64,000 nt of DNA from Vibrio quintilis (GCF_024529975.1 NZ_AP024897.1:2790001-2854000), one strand, 5' to 3'; shown: positions 29,411 through 38,248, counted from the stretch's first letter. Notes: generated by a model from the letters alone, not told the origin. Translations and numbers: made by a program.

Positions 29411-30535
29411 TTAATATGCGGAGATATCGGCTATCTCTATATGATGATGCCGGAAAAATGCGCGGATTTTCTGCTCGCTTTTCCGGCATTGCGCCTCATC
29501 CGGCATGGTAATTTTTTCCCGGATGCCGGACGCCTGATAATAATGGCTGGTATGGACATTCCACGGGCTGAGGAATATCCGATCACTGTGGTATTGCGTG
29601 AGTAACGTCAGGCACTTGTCCAGATACCAGTCCGTATCTGTGTGGCCCGGCACCACCGGAATCCGGTACAAAATATCAGTGTGGTATTGCGCAATGACCT
29701 CAACCGACCGTTCAATCAGTTTGCTGTGATCATTGTGAGGATAATTGGTAGTAAACCGCATACCATACAGCCAGCAATCTACCAGTTCATCCAAATCCCG
29801 GTATAGCTTTGCCGGCAGTAACCCGGAGGTTTCAATTGCAGTATGAATACCCGCCGCTTTACACAAAGACAGTAACTGAATCACGGCTTTTTTCTGCAAT
29901 AATGCTTCGCCACCGCTGAGTGTAATACCGCCGAATCGTTTAATCATGTTCAGATGGGGCGAAATATTCTGAAACAGCAGGCCAACCGGCATTTGTGTAG
30001 TCGGCAGGGATAAGGTGCTGACCGGTTTATATATTGAAGAACCGGGGCAAACCTCAATACATTTGCCGCACTGAATACAGTTGTCCCGGTTCAAAATGTG
30101 CCGGTTATTCTCAAACTTGTGTACATAACCGGGACAGGCCGCCTCACACCGATGGCATGAAGTACAATGTTGCTCGAAAAACAGCACCGGAGATGAAGCG
30201 GGCCGCGCATGAGGCGAATGGCACCAGACACAATCCGCGTGGCACCCCTGCATAAACACCACGACCCGGACACCAGGGCCGTCATACACTGACTGAAATG
30301 AAAGATCAAAATAGGAAATAATTTCATCACTCTCATAGCGCAGTGCTTCTAAAATCACTTTGTCACGGGTGCAGGTTTTATCAACGGGAAACATCTCCGT
30401 TCCCGGTTGCTCACCCATCGCTTCAGATGATAGTTGTCTGGCTCTGACATCCGGTAAAATTATTTCACGTCGCTTATTTTCCACGTCACGGTTCGCCAGC
30501 GGGAATTTCACGTCGATTTTGGTCAGACTACTCAT
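29411..30535 (-). CDS. Glycyl radical enzyme activase
   Basis: 374-aa radical SAM enzyme that would install the glycyl radical on the neighbouring enzyme. CX3CX2C motif GCHADCVWC (Cys98, 102, 105), then two ferredoxin-like clusters (CTSCHRCEAAC, 124-134; CIQCGKCIEVC, 153-163) and the SAM-binding GGITLSGGEALLQ. The two extra 4Fe-4S sites are typical of activases of non-PFL glycyl radical enzymes. An N-terminal extension of about 70 residues is unusual. It is followed by the enzyme gene after 85 nt. Confidence 0.9.
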   Translation of the reverse strand: MSSLTKIDVKFPLANRDVENKRREIILPDVRARQLSSEAMGEQPGTEMFPVDKTCTRDKVILEALRYESDEIISYFDLSFQSVYDGPGVRVVVFMQGCHADCVWCHSPHARPASSPVLFFEQHCTSCHRCEAACPGYVHKFENNRHILNRDNCIQCGKCIEVCPGSSIYKPVSTLSLPTTQMPVGLLFQNISPHLNMIKRFGGITLSGGEALLQKKAVIQLLSLCKAAGIHTAIETSGLLPAKLYRDLDELVDCWLYGMRFTTNYPHNDHSKLIERSVEVIAQYHTDILYRIPVVPGHTDTDWYLDKCLTLLTQYHSDRIFLSPWNVHTSHYYQASGIREKITMPDEAQCRKSEQKIRAFFRHHHIEIADISAY

Positions 30536-30540
30536 ACAGA

Positions 30541-30654
30541 TTCCTTATGGCAGCCACATATACCCAAACAACCTGAAGGTGCAGGTTGCTTGGGTATAGA
30601 TATGAATTTAACTGATATGCATAAGTGTAATTGGCTTTTTCCGGTTCTGTGGAT
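30541..30654 (-). promoter_or_regulatory. Activase leader, homologous to the ATPase leader
   Basis: TTCCTTATGGCAGCCACA, then after an inserted 40-bp palindrome, GATATGAATTTAACTGATAT, ATAAGTGTA and TTTTTCCGG. Apart from the insertion, this aligns with 25984-26050 upstream of the AAA+ ATPase. It probably contains the promoter of the glycyl radical operon. Confidence 0.5.
30559..30598. repeat. 40-bp palindromic repeat inserted in a leader
   Basis: TATACCCAAACAACC, short loop, GGTTGCTTGGGTATA. Comparison with the uninterrupted leader at 25984-26050 shows that this unit was added at an AT/TA dinucleotide. The same 40-bp form occurs at 49311-49350. Confidence 0.8.
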
Positions 30655-30692
30655 TATTCCCGGGAGTCAAAAGAATTTTGTGAGGACAGACA

Positions 30693-32021
30693 CTGAGGTA
30701 TCCCCACAAATTTTAAAAAAATGTTCAAATAAATCAGGTTGGCAGGAACATTCATGGCTTTTTGTGATCTTAATTGTCACCACAACAAACCAGACCACAG
30801 CCATGAATGTCGACCAAATCATATCTCAATTTGTTACTTCTGTCTCTCAAGGGGGGCATCAAACCCGTACTCAATCACTCACTGCCTGCGTACAAAGTGC
30901 CATGTCTGGGAACGCCTTGACCGTGACTTCTATGGGGCGGGGGATTCAGTCAAAAGCCCATCAAAAACATAATATTAAACGGGCTGACCGACTCTGTTCC
31001 AATCCACACCTTTGGGCTCAAATCCCCTTGATTTATCAGCGAATTTGCACACTCATTGTTTCCAAAAATTCACGACCAACCATCCATGTTGACTGGTCTG
31101 ACTTAAACCTGAGTAAAACCCTTTTCCTTATCCGGGCGTCCATCTCTTTTCAGGGACGGGCACTCACACTCTATGAAGAAGTTCATCCACTGGAGACGAA
31201 AGAGAAACCAGCGACTCATGACCTTTTTCTGAAAACGCTCAAGCTCCTTTTGCCCAAAAATACTTGCCCCATCATTGTAACTGATGCCGGCTTCAAACGT
31301 CCGTGGTTCAAGAGCGTTCAGGCTTTAGGATGGGACTTTGTCGGTCGTATTCGTGGACGGATTTGCCTGAGTCCGGATGGCAAGACGATGCAGCTTTGTA
31401 AAACCCTGTATCCTTGTGCAACCTCATCCGCTCGTGGGCTGAAAAACTGGTTCATGGGAGGAACATCCCCTTATCCGCTTCAGCTGGTTTTATATAAAGA
31501 ACGACCCAAAGGCCGGATCGCCAAAACCGCTGGTGGAAAAAGAAAGCAGTCAAACTACAGTAAGAAGAATGCCCGTCGGGCCAGGGAGCCGTGGCTCCTT
31601 GCAGCCTCATTAAATTTATCAAAAAAGTCACCCGCTCAGATTGTTCAAATTTACCATCAGAGAATGCAGATAGAAGAAGCGTTCAGAGACCATAAATCCA
31701 GTCAGTTTGGTATGGGGATGGAACAGCACCGAACAAAGAGTCACTCGCGTCTGAGTGTGATCGTTTTGATTGGAACACTAGCGCATAACATACTGATATT
31801 ATTTGGTATTATGATGGAAGAACAAGGGCTTCATAGACACTATCAAGCCAACACAGTCAAAGATCGGAGAGTGCTTAGTCATGTGACATTAGGTCTTCAT
31901 TTTTATCGTCATGGCAACGCAGATCTCTCTCTCGATGACTGGCATTTAGCCATCCTCATATTACGAGAAAAAGTCACTGAGTCTCAGGTGATTAGAGAAT
32001 AATTTTGTGGGGATCCCTCAG
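30693..32021 (+). mobile_element. IS4-family insertion sequence, copy 1
   Basis: 1329 bp, bounded by imperfect inverted repeats (CTGAGGTATCCCCACAAA left, CTGAGGGATCCCCACAAA when the right end is read inward) and by a perfect 9-bp target duplication GGACAGACA (30684-30692 and 32022-32030). It encodes one DDE transposase. A copy of identical length with the same predicted transposase lies at 38298-39626. Confidence 0.93.
30803..32002 (+). CDS. IS4-family transposase
   Basis: 399 aa from the ATG MNVDQIISQF; the frame is open further upstream without a better start inside the element. DDE residues are in DWSDLN, VTDAGF and the Y-R-E-K signature YHQRMQIEEAFRDHKS, diagnostic of IS4-family enzymes. 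The amino-acid sequence is identical to that of the second copy, so transposition was recent and both copies look intact. Confidence 0.92.
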   Translation: MNVDQIISQFVTSVSQGGHQTRTQSLTACVQSAMSGNALTVTSMGRGIQSKAHQKHNIKRADRLCSNPHLWAQIPLIYQRICTLIVSKNSRPTIHVDWSDLNLSKTLFLIRASISFQGRALTLYEEVHPLETKEKPATHDLFLKTLKLLLPKNTCPIIVTDAGFKRPWFKSVQALGWDFVGRIRGRICLSPDGKTMQLCKTLYPCATSSARGLKNWFMGGTSPYPLQLVLYKERPKGRIAKTAGGKRKQSNYSKKNARRAREPWLLAASLNLSKKSPAQIVQIYHQRMQIEEAFRDHKSSQFGMGMEQHRTKSHSRLSVIVLIGTLAHNILILFGIMMEEQGLHRHYQANTVKDRRVLSHVTLGLHFYRHGNADLSLDDWHLAILILREKVTESQVIRE

Positions 32022-32130
32022 GGACAGACACCTTATGGCTCTTGATGACTAAAATTGTTGTGAGGACAAGATTGTTGTGTGGACAAACACGAGCTCCCGA
32101 ACACCAGAATCCCGCGACAGCACAACATCA

Positions 32131-32170
32131 CCGGTGCTCAGTCAAAGAGCTAAGGAATAAAGAGCACCGG
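32131..32170. other. Inverted repeat after IS copy 1
   Basis: CCGGTGCTC and GAGCACCGG separated by 22 nt. No T-run follows. It may be a terminator remnant for the minus-strand gene fragment at 32184-32300. Confidence 0.35.
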
Positions 32171-32183
32171 AATACTCACCTGG

Positions 32184-32300
32184 CTAAATATAAAAAGGAA
32201 ATGAGATGTCGTTATTTTTAAGATAGTCCGCCATTTCCACGATGCTTTTCTTATTGTAGTAATTCACTTTAGGATCTCCGATAAGAAAGACCTTGATGTT
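32184..32300 (-). pseudogene. Gene remnant, 3' fragment
   Basis: An open segment of 39 codons on the minus strand without a start codon, reading NIKVFLIGDPKVNYY, then MADYLKNNDISFPFYI and a TAG stop. The protein-like composition suggests the tail of a lost gene. Its 5' side ends 13 bp from the palindromic repeat at 32314. Family unknown. Confidence 0.4.
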
Positions 32301-32313
32301 TTATTTGATTGTT

Positions 32314-32490
32314 TATACCCAAACAACCTGAAGATGCAGGTTTCAGTGAGATTTGTCAGGCTCTGAGACAAGGCACTGATTTGAAGATAGAGTCATTCTA
32401 CGTTGAAAATCTGTCACGCCGTATCAGAGCCAGACAAACTCACCCGCAGGGCGTGAGCTGAATCATGCACCTTCAGGTTGCTTGGGTATA
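32314..32490. repeat. 177-bp palindromic MITE-like repeat
   Basis: Starts TATACCCAAACAACCTGAAG and ends CCTTCAGGTTGCTTGGGTATA minus the first base; internal CTCACCCGCAGGGCGTGAG. The ends and the segment CAGTGAGATTTGTC match the element at 21635-21834 in opposite orientation. Non-coding. Confidence 0.75.
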
Positions 32491-32641
32491 TTAAGAACCA
32501 TCAGACGACCACGCTTTTCACAGATCCATCAGCCCCTGATGACAATTCACTCAGTCAGCAACCTGATATTTCAGTCCGGCACGGTAAATTTCCGGCCTGG
32601 CCCACGGTAGAATAAACAAATGTCCCCGACGGAACTCCGCT

Positions 32642-33517
32642 ATGTACCTGCGCTACCTCCAATACTTTATCACTGTGGCAGAGTGTCACAATTTCTCCCG
32701 CGCCGCCGAACAGCTCAACACGGTACAACCTTCAATCAGCCGGCAAATCAAACGGCTGGAAGGCATCGTCGGCACCCGGCTGTTAAACCGTTCTCCCCAT
32801 CATCTGGCGCTAACCCCGGCAGGCGAAGTGTTTCTGGTGCATGCAAAAATCATCCTTGAAGAGTTTGAACAGGCTAAATTACAGGCATTAAAAGCCGCCT
32901 CAGTCAGTGACAACGAATTGAGCGCCGGGCTGGTTTCCGGCGCGGAACCGCCGTTTTTTGACAAAGTACTGAGGCCGGCCAAAGCCAGATATCCGGATTT
33001 CACCATCAGCCTGACATCCGGCAAAGAGAGCGAATTAGTCAAAAAAGTGAAAGACGGCAGCCTGGATGCCGGGTTTCTGATCGGCCCGGTTGATGATCCG
33101 GCACTGACGACCTATCCCGTGAGCCGGCAACGGATTATGGTGGCGATTTCAGCACAAACCCCGCTGGCTGCCAAAACGACTCTGAATCTCAGCGATCTGG
33201 CTGGTTTTCCGCTATATTTGCCCAAAGACACGGATTCTCCCTTCTACAAAGCCGCTATCCGGCAACTGCTGACTCAGACAGAAACCAGACTGATGACAGC
33301 CAGTATCTGCTGTGATAATGCCATGTCGGCGATGCAGTCGGTGTCTGTCGATGGCGGTTGTTGTTTCATCACCGATTTTCAGGCTGATATGGCACCGGAC
33401 CACGTCATCATTAAGCCACTGAAGCCGGATAGGATGTGTGAGCTGGTTCTGATCACATCCCGCCAGAATCCGTCACCGGCAACACTCAAACTGACCCGGC
33501 TTTTTACCGGCGGATAA
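32642..33517 (+). CDS. LysR-family transcriptional regulator
   Basis: 291 aa. The N-terminal winged helix reads MYLRYLQYFITVAECHNFSR, with RAAEQLNTVQPSISRQIKRLE as the recognition region; a type 2 periplasmic-binding-like effector domain follows from about residue 90. It is convergent with the flavoprotein gene with only 2 bp between the stops, so it may regulate the ferredoxin/flavoprotein pair, though LysR genes are more often divergent from their targets. The co-inducer cannot be read from sequence. Confidence 0.92.
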   Translation: MYLRYLQYFITVAECHNFSRAAEQLNTVQPSISRQIKRLEGIVGTRLLNRSPHHLALTPAGEVFLVHAKIILEEFEQAKLQALKAASVSDNELSAGLVSGAEPPFFDKVLRPAKARYPDFTISLTSGKESELVKKVKDGSLDAGFLIGPVDDPALTTYPVSRQRIMVAISAQTPLAAKTTLNLSDLAGFPLYLPKDTDSPFYKAAIRQLLTQTETRLMTASICCDNAMSAMQSVSVDGGCCFITDFQADMAPDHVIIKPLKPDRMCELVLITSRQNPSPATLKLTRLFTGG

Positions 33518-33519
33518 GG

Positions 33520-35319
33520 CTAATCCGCCTCTGCCGGTATCAACACACTGTCCGGACTCCGGCTGATCTCTGCTTGCGGATGATAACGATACGTCTGCAA
33601 CGGCAAATCTTCAAAACTCACCGACATCTCACCAGACTGAGCCTGTAACACCACCCATTTACAGAATGCCTGATCATCCCGCTCCGGATAATCTTCACGG
33701 ATAAACCAGCCGCGGCTCTCTTTTCTCGCCAGCGCCGCCCGGAAGAACATTTCTGAACACAACACCATGCTGGTCACTTCATTGGCAGCTGCCAGATAAT
33801 GTGCATCGGTGACCTTCATTTCCGGCAGTTTTTCTTTCAGGGCCAGTACCTCAGCCAGTGCGCGTTTCATCCGGCTTTCATGCTTCCACGCTGACAGATC
33901 AATCGCACTCATTACATGTTGCAATGGTTTTAAAATCTCGTCAGGTTTAATACCGTCTGTCCTTGCAAGCGGAGCCATAAAACGGGCTTTCAGATCACCG
34001 GCCTGAAGGTAATCAATGTCACCATGCCGGGGCGTTGCTGCTGCGAACTCAGCGGCGGATTCACCAGCCCTCAGTCCCATAAACCACGACCACATTAGAC
34101 CGGTACCCCGGTTGCGTCCCGGTGGCGTTGGTACAGCGCCGGTCGCCGCATTACCGCAGGCACAAATATCACCGGCGGCGTACAAACCTTTCATACTGGT
34201 TGCCATGTCCCGTCCGACATACACCGGGCTGCATTCACCGATAAAACCCGGCACAATTTCTTTCATCACATTGCTGTCGCGGTAACCCTGTATTTTTTTC
34301 TGATACAGTCCATGCCAGAATTTGTGTGCCACCGGGCGATACCACTCATCATCGGCCTGCCCCACCTCCGGTGCCAGATTTCTGCCCGCAGCAGACACAA
34401 CAAAACCATTTTCGCGACTGTCCTGATAAATCGGACCGTTCCCTTTCTGCACTTCCCAGTGCATCAACAGCGCATGATTTCCCCCCAGGTCAATACCACC
34501 CAGCGTGCCCAGATTCGGGTTATCTTTCAAAAACGGCCGGGCAAATTCAGAAATACTTTCGCCTTTGGCGTTATACAAAGCATCTTCCGCGCCATACGCC
34601 ATGTGGCCATGATCCACACTGGTCATCCCGACGAATGAGCCAAATTCAGCATTACGCATTTTCGCCCCGGCCCGGTATGCCGCAGCAATACCATCCCCCC
34701 GGCCGCTGGCCCACATCCGCATAATCCGCCAGTTCTGATTACCATTCGCCAGAATCACGGCTTTCGCTTTGATGAGAATCGTTTCGCCGGTCAGCAGGCT
34801 AAACCCTATCGCACCAACCACCCGGTTACCGTTGGTCAGCAAGTCGACAATCGAAACTTTTTCCAGAAACTTCACCCCGGCGGCCTTTGCCCTTCTGGCA
34901 AGCCGCTGCATAAAGTCGAGATCAACGGTCATCACTTTCCACGGAATCACCGGATGGCCACTGAAAGGCGCTTTCCGGCCGTAAAACTGAACCCCGTAAG
35001 CCATCATCCGGTTAATCACCTGCCGCGTAGCATTGGCATAGTCACGCAGCAGGTGCTGTTCACTGAGATAATCGCCCAGATTACGCACCTGATATTCGAC
35101 ATAGTCTTCTTCGCCGCCTTCAGGAATAAACGCGCAATGACCGCCGCCTTTATTGGCTTTGCCACCGAAACCGGGAAAGGCTTTATCAACTGCCAGTACA
35201 TCCAGATCCGGATGCGCATCTTTGGCGGCCAGTGCCGCCGTCAGCCCGGCAGAGCCCGCCCCAACCACCAGTATTCCGGTTTGATAAATGTTGTCGTCTG
35301 AAGCAATTGCAGCCATCAC
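33520..35319 (-). CDS. FAD-dependent oxidoreductase, fumarate reductase/AprA-like
   Basis: 599 aa. The FAD-binding Rossmann motif VVGAGSAGLTAA lies at residues 18-29; further fumarate-reductase/succinate-dehydrogenase-type flavoprotein regions include GKANKGGGHCAF and GLYAAGDICACGNA. The fusion of sequence features resembles the alpha subunit of adenylylsulfate reductase, and the partner gene upstream encodes a two-cluster ferredoxin, as in aprBA. The start overlaps the ferredoxin stop by 4 nt. Sulfur or another substrate cannot be decided from sequence; no sat or sulfite reductase genes are near. Confidence 0.82.
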   Translation of the reverse strand: MMAAIASDDNIYQTGILVVGAGSAGLTAALAAKDAHPDLDVLAVDKAFPGFGGKANKGGGHCAFIPEGGEEDYVEYQVRNLGDYLSEQHLLRDYANATRQVINRMMAYGVQFYGRKAPFSGHPVIPWKVMTVDLDFMQRLARRAKAAGVKFLEKVSIVDLLTNGNRVVGAIGFSLLTGETILIKAKAVILANGNQNWRIMRMWASGRGDGIAAAYRAGAKMRNAEFGSFVGMTSVDHGHMAYGAEDALYNAKGESISEFARPFLKDNPNLGTLGGIDLGGNHALLMHWEVQKGNGPIYQDSRENGFVVSAAGRNLAPEVGQADDEWYRPVAHKFWHGLYQKKIQGYRDSNVMKEIVPGFIGECSPVYVGRDMATSMKGLYAAGDICACGNAATGAVPTPPGRNRGTGLMWSWFMGLRAGESAAEFAAATPRHGDIDYLQAGDLKARFMAPLARTDGIKPDEILKPLQHVMSAIDLSAWKHESRMKRALAEVLALKEKLPEMKVTDAHYLAAANEVTSMVLCSEMFFRAALARKESRGWFIREDYPERDDQAFCKWVVLQAQSGEMSVSFEDLPLQTYRYHPQAEISRSPDSVLIPAEAD

Positions 35320-35603
35320 TGCACCTCCCCGGTCTCAAAGGCGGACTGAGTCAGATAACGGGACTGATAAATATCCGGCCAGTCGCGGTCAAATGACGGA
35401 ATGACCTGAATGGCCTGAGGAAAACAGCTGAGTTCACACACCCCACATTCCACACAATCTTCCGGATAAGCGATCAAAGGACAGTCATTCTCTTCATCCC
35501 AGCGAATCACATCCACCCAGCAGGCCCGGTAGCAGGACTTGCAACCACTACACCGCGTTTTATCAATCTGAATTACATTCACTCTGTTGACTCCCTGATT
35601 CAT
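35316..35603 (-). CDS. 4Fe-4S dicluster ferredoxin, AprB-like
   Basis: 95 aa with two CX2CX2CX3C motifs (CSGCKSCYRAC and CVECGVCELSC). Likely electron-transfer partner of the flavoprotein, whose start codon overlaps this stop (ATGA). True AprB proteins are longer (about 150 aa) with a C-terminal tail that is missing here. A palindromic dyad lies 75 bp upstream. Confidence 0.85.
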   Translation of the reverse strand: MNQGVNRVNVIQIDKTRCSGCKSCYRACWVDVIRWDEENDCPLIAYPEDCVECGVCELSCFPQAIQVIPSFDRDWPDIYQSRYLTQSAFETGEVQ

Positions 35604-35677
35604 CGTGGGCTTTTCACCACTTTCTATATGAAAGTAAGAGCAATAAGATTATTTGGGAAATACTTTATATGGCCGGA

Positions 35678-35698
35678 GCGATACCTGAGAGGTATCGC
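35678..35698. promoter_or_regulatory. Perfect dyad upstream of the ferredoxin operon
   Basis: GCGATACC-TGAGA-GGTATCGC, an 8-bp perfect inverted repeat with a 5-bp spacer. It could be a regulator-binding site or a 5' UTR hairpin of the ferredoxin transcript. Confidence 0.4.
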
Positions 35699-36114
35699 AG
35701 GGCTGAGGCGGGACAGACATCTGTCCTTATACTCTCCAGATGCGAAGATGCGACACAAGTGTCTGTCCCCGCAAATACCGCAAATACGACAGCGAAATCA
35801 CCACAACGATGCGACATTCACACATTGCACCCAGTCATTTAAGTGAGGCGGTGAAATTAAACCTGGCGAATATGCATCAATCTTTACAAGTTATACCAGG
35901 AACAATTCTCTTCACCTGTCTACAATCAATAGATATTCACAGTGTCTTAAGCTGTGCGTCTTTTGATTCAAGTGATTTCAGTTTGATTACGTTCACTGGT
36001 GGATTAATAACAGCCGGATTGGGTGTTAATGGGTCATTGTCCGTTTATTGGGTTGTTATAGGCAATTAGGAAAGCCTATAACAACCACTAAGAAAAATTA
36101 AAAAGGTTTGAGAT
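35699..36114. other. Intergenic stretch with GACAGACA motifs
   Basis: Contains the palindrome GGACAGACATCTGTCC (35711-35726) and GTGTCTGTCCCC (35759-35770). A plus-strand frame from 35740 to 36069 (109 codons; hydrophobic C-terminal part ending in VVIGN) lacks a ribosome-binding site and is not called with confidence. AT content rises sharply from about 35800, marking the boundary of the foreign effector gene. Confidence 0.4.
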
Positions 36115-37866
36115 ATGTATGAACAAGTTGAGAAGCCGAAAGAGAATAAAAATAGGGAGGTTGCTAATTCTGTTGCTCAGAAGAAAAGTGGTGCGAAGCA
36201 AAGTTTTGGGTTTGTGGATAATCGTTCTGGAGCTATTACGCAAAGGAAACTGAAAGAGATGACTAATAATAGTCCGCAGGTAAAACAAGCATATCAGTTG
36301 CAAGCTATGGTTAACAGCTATTCTGCTCAACAAAAGAAGCCAATCCAAAAGAAAAAAAACAATACAGGCTTACCTGATAATTTAAAATCTGGAATTGAAA
36401 ATCTTTCTGGGTATTCTATGGATTATGTGATGGTTCATTACAACTCAGATAAGCCTGCTCAATTGAATGCTCACGCTTACGCACAAGGTACAGATATTCA
36501 TTTAGCATCTGGACAAGAGAAACATTTGCCTCATGAAGCCTGGCATGTGGTGCAGCAGAAGCAAGGTAGAGTAAAACCTACTATGCAGATGAAAGGCAAG
36601 GTGAATGTTAATGATGATGCAGGTTTGGAGAAAGAGGCTGATGTGATGGGAGATAAGGCTTTGCAAAAAATAGGAAATATTAGTCTAGAAGAGGAAGAAC
36701 CAACACTTCAAAAGAATAGTTTAGCACCAGTAGTTCAAAGGCTAATAATATCTCTTGACCCTGAAGATTCAACAATAGCTGGAGCCGCAAGTACTATAAA
36801 AAGTTTAGTTCATAAAACTTCTTCCGTTACAACAATAGGAAAAGCTATTTTATCAAATCTTAAACGCGATGAAACATTAGTTATTCTTGGACATGGAGAA
36901 CGATTGACTACAACTAAAGAACCCAATATGGCTTGGGACAAAGAATATGATGATAGTCTTGAAAAAGCCAAGAGAAAATTAGGAAAGAGCCACAGACCTG
37001 ATACAGCTGACCTTCCTATCATGACTCCTGAGATTTTACTTCAGGAATTAAAAGCAAAGGGCTGGAACAAAGAGCATAGGGGGGAAATTGATTTGCGTTC
37101 TTGCTGGTCTGCTATGCCCAGCCACAGACCTAACTTCATTACAAAATTTGCACGATTAATTCATGCAGAAGGGAGACACAATATAGTTAGTGGATATAAG
37201 GGACCGACAGAAACGAAAAATACAACAGGAGAAGAGAAAGAGCGTGATCCATTTTGGTACCAACTTGAAGAAGCCCAAAAATTGACGGGTGCTATGAAAA
37301 CCCTTATTGAAGAATATTTTCATAAGACTAGTCTACAGGATACCAATATGGAAGAGTACAAGGTTGAATGGCTTTCCAAAAGAAGAGAACAAGATCAGGA
37401 AGACATCAAAAGTCTTGAAGACATGGGATTTTCAATAGAAATTGCTCAACAAGCTATTGAAAAGAAACGTGAAACAGACTGGGAAAAAGAAGTTGCGCTA
37501 AAGAGTGAAACACCAGAATTAAACTTTGATCGTAAAATCCTGATTCAAAATCGACCATGGAGTATTCTTGAACTAATCGATGAAAGAAAAAAGGATTTTG
37601 CCAAAATGAAAGCTCAAAATTTACCTATGTGGAATGATGAGAAAAAGGCCTTTGAAGCTTTCGAACAGGCTGAAAAATATATAAAACTCGATGAACCTGT
37701 TCCTATTGATAAATCTCCGGGTAAAGACACGTACAAATACATTGCTCAGCCAGACTTACTTCATCCTACCACACACAATGTTTTAGGTAGTCAAAAATCA
37801 GAAATGGAATGGAAAACATCAACAAACCCACTTAATTTGAGTATGGAAGGTTTTCATGAAGTTTGA
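36115..37866 (+). CDS. DUF4157 effector with possible caspase-like protease domain
   Basis: 583 aa, lysine-rich and AT-rich compared with its neighbours. Residues 1-85 are the repeat-like lead seen in many DUF4157 proteins (FVDNRSGAITQRKLKEM). The DUF4157 domain spans about 86-185 with HEAWH at 140-144. After a linker, LVILGHGE (His260) and EIDLRSCWSAM (Cys330) resemble the His-Gly and Cys blocks of clan CD cysteine proteases, the fold of caspases and of toxin autoprocessing domains. The C-terminal 200 residues are charged and helical, with no known match. AAAAAGG precedes the start. Probably a second eCIS-type effector; the protease call is tentative. Confidence 0.8.
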   Translation: MYEQVEKPKENKNREVANSVAQKKSGAKQSFGFVDNRSGAITQRKLKEMTNNSPQVKQAYQLQAMVNSYSAQQKKPIQKKKNNTGLPDNLKSGIENLSGYSMDYVMVHYNSDKPAQLNAHAYAQGTDIHLASGQEKHLPHEAWHVVQQKQGRVKPTMQMKGKVNVNDDAGLEKEADVMGDKALQKIGNISLEEEEPTLQKNSLAPVVQRLIISLDPEDSTIAGAASTIKSLVHKTSSVTTIGKAILSNLKRDETLVILGHGERLTTTKEPNMAWDKEYDDSLEKAKRKLGKSHRPDTADLPIMTPEILLQELKAKGWNKEHRGEIDLRSCWSAMPSHRPNFITKFARLIHAEGRHNIVSGYKGPTETKNTTGEEKERDPFWYQLEEAQKLTGAMKTLIEEYFHKTSLQDTNMEEYKVEWLSKRREQDQEDIKSLEDMGFSIEIAQQAIEKKRETDWEKEVALKSETPELNFDRKILIQNRPWSILELIDERKKDFAKMKAQNLPMWNDEKKAFEAFEQAEKYIKLDEPVPIDKSPGKDTYKYIAQPDLLHPTTHNVLGSQKSEMEWKTSTNPLNLSMEGFHEV

Positions 37867-38248
37867 TTTATTTCTCCGAGATTAAAAATTGTATAGATTC
37901 CTTTTACTTTAAGTTCACTTAGATTTACACCGACTGATCTTAACGTCTTTCTGAGCCCCATATATTAACTGACAAAAAGCCCATAACAAAACCTAAAAGC
38001 CATTGAAAACGTCTTTTAGCCCAATTGTTCATCACACCACTTCACCCAAAAAAAAACCGCATCCCCGTGTGGTTTTTTTATGCCGAAAATTCAATAACCA
38101 TTCACTTACACCATTGATTCAAGATCACGACCACTGATATTGACGGGCTGATTTTTATTTCGCTGCGACCCAATACGCCCGAAACGAAACTTTCCCATTT
38201 AGTAACTCATTGATTTATCAGTGTTGTGATGGATTTTCCAAATCCGCA
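37867..38248. other. AT-rich intergenic stretch
   Basis: No gene seen. Contains the effector terminator at 38050-38079 and, on its right, the start of the CTGTCC-containing repeats into which IS copy 2 inserted. Confidence 0.4.
38050..38079 (+). terminator. Terminator downstream of the DUF4157 effector
   Basis: AAAAAACCGCA, short loop, TGTGGTTTTTTT. A clear intrinsic terminator, 180 bp after the effector stop. Confidence 0.8.

Noticed and set aside
30739..30972. 77-codon cysteine-containing frame inside the IS element (again at 38344-38577)
   Set aside because: Out of frame with and overlapping the transposase, repeated only because the IS is repeated; no sign of selection as a gene.
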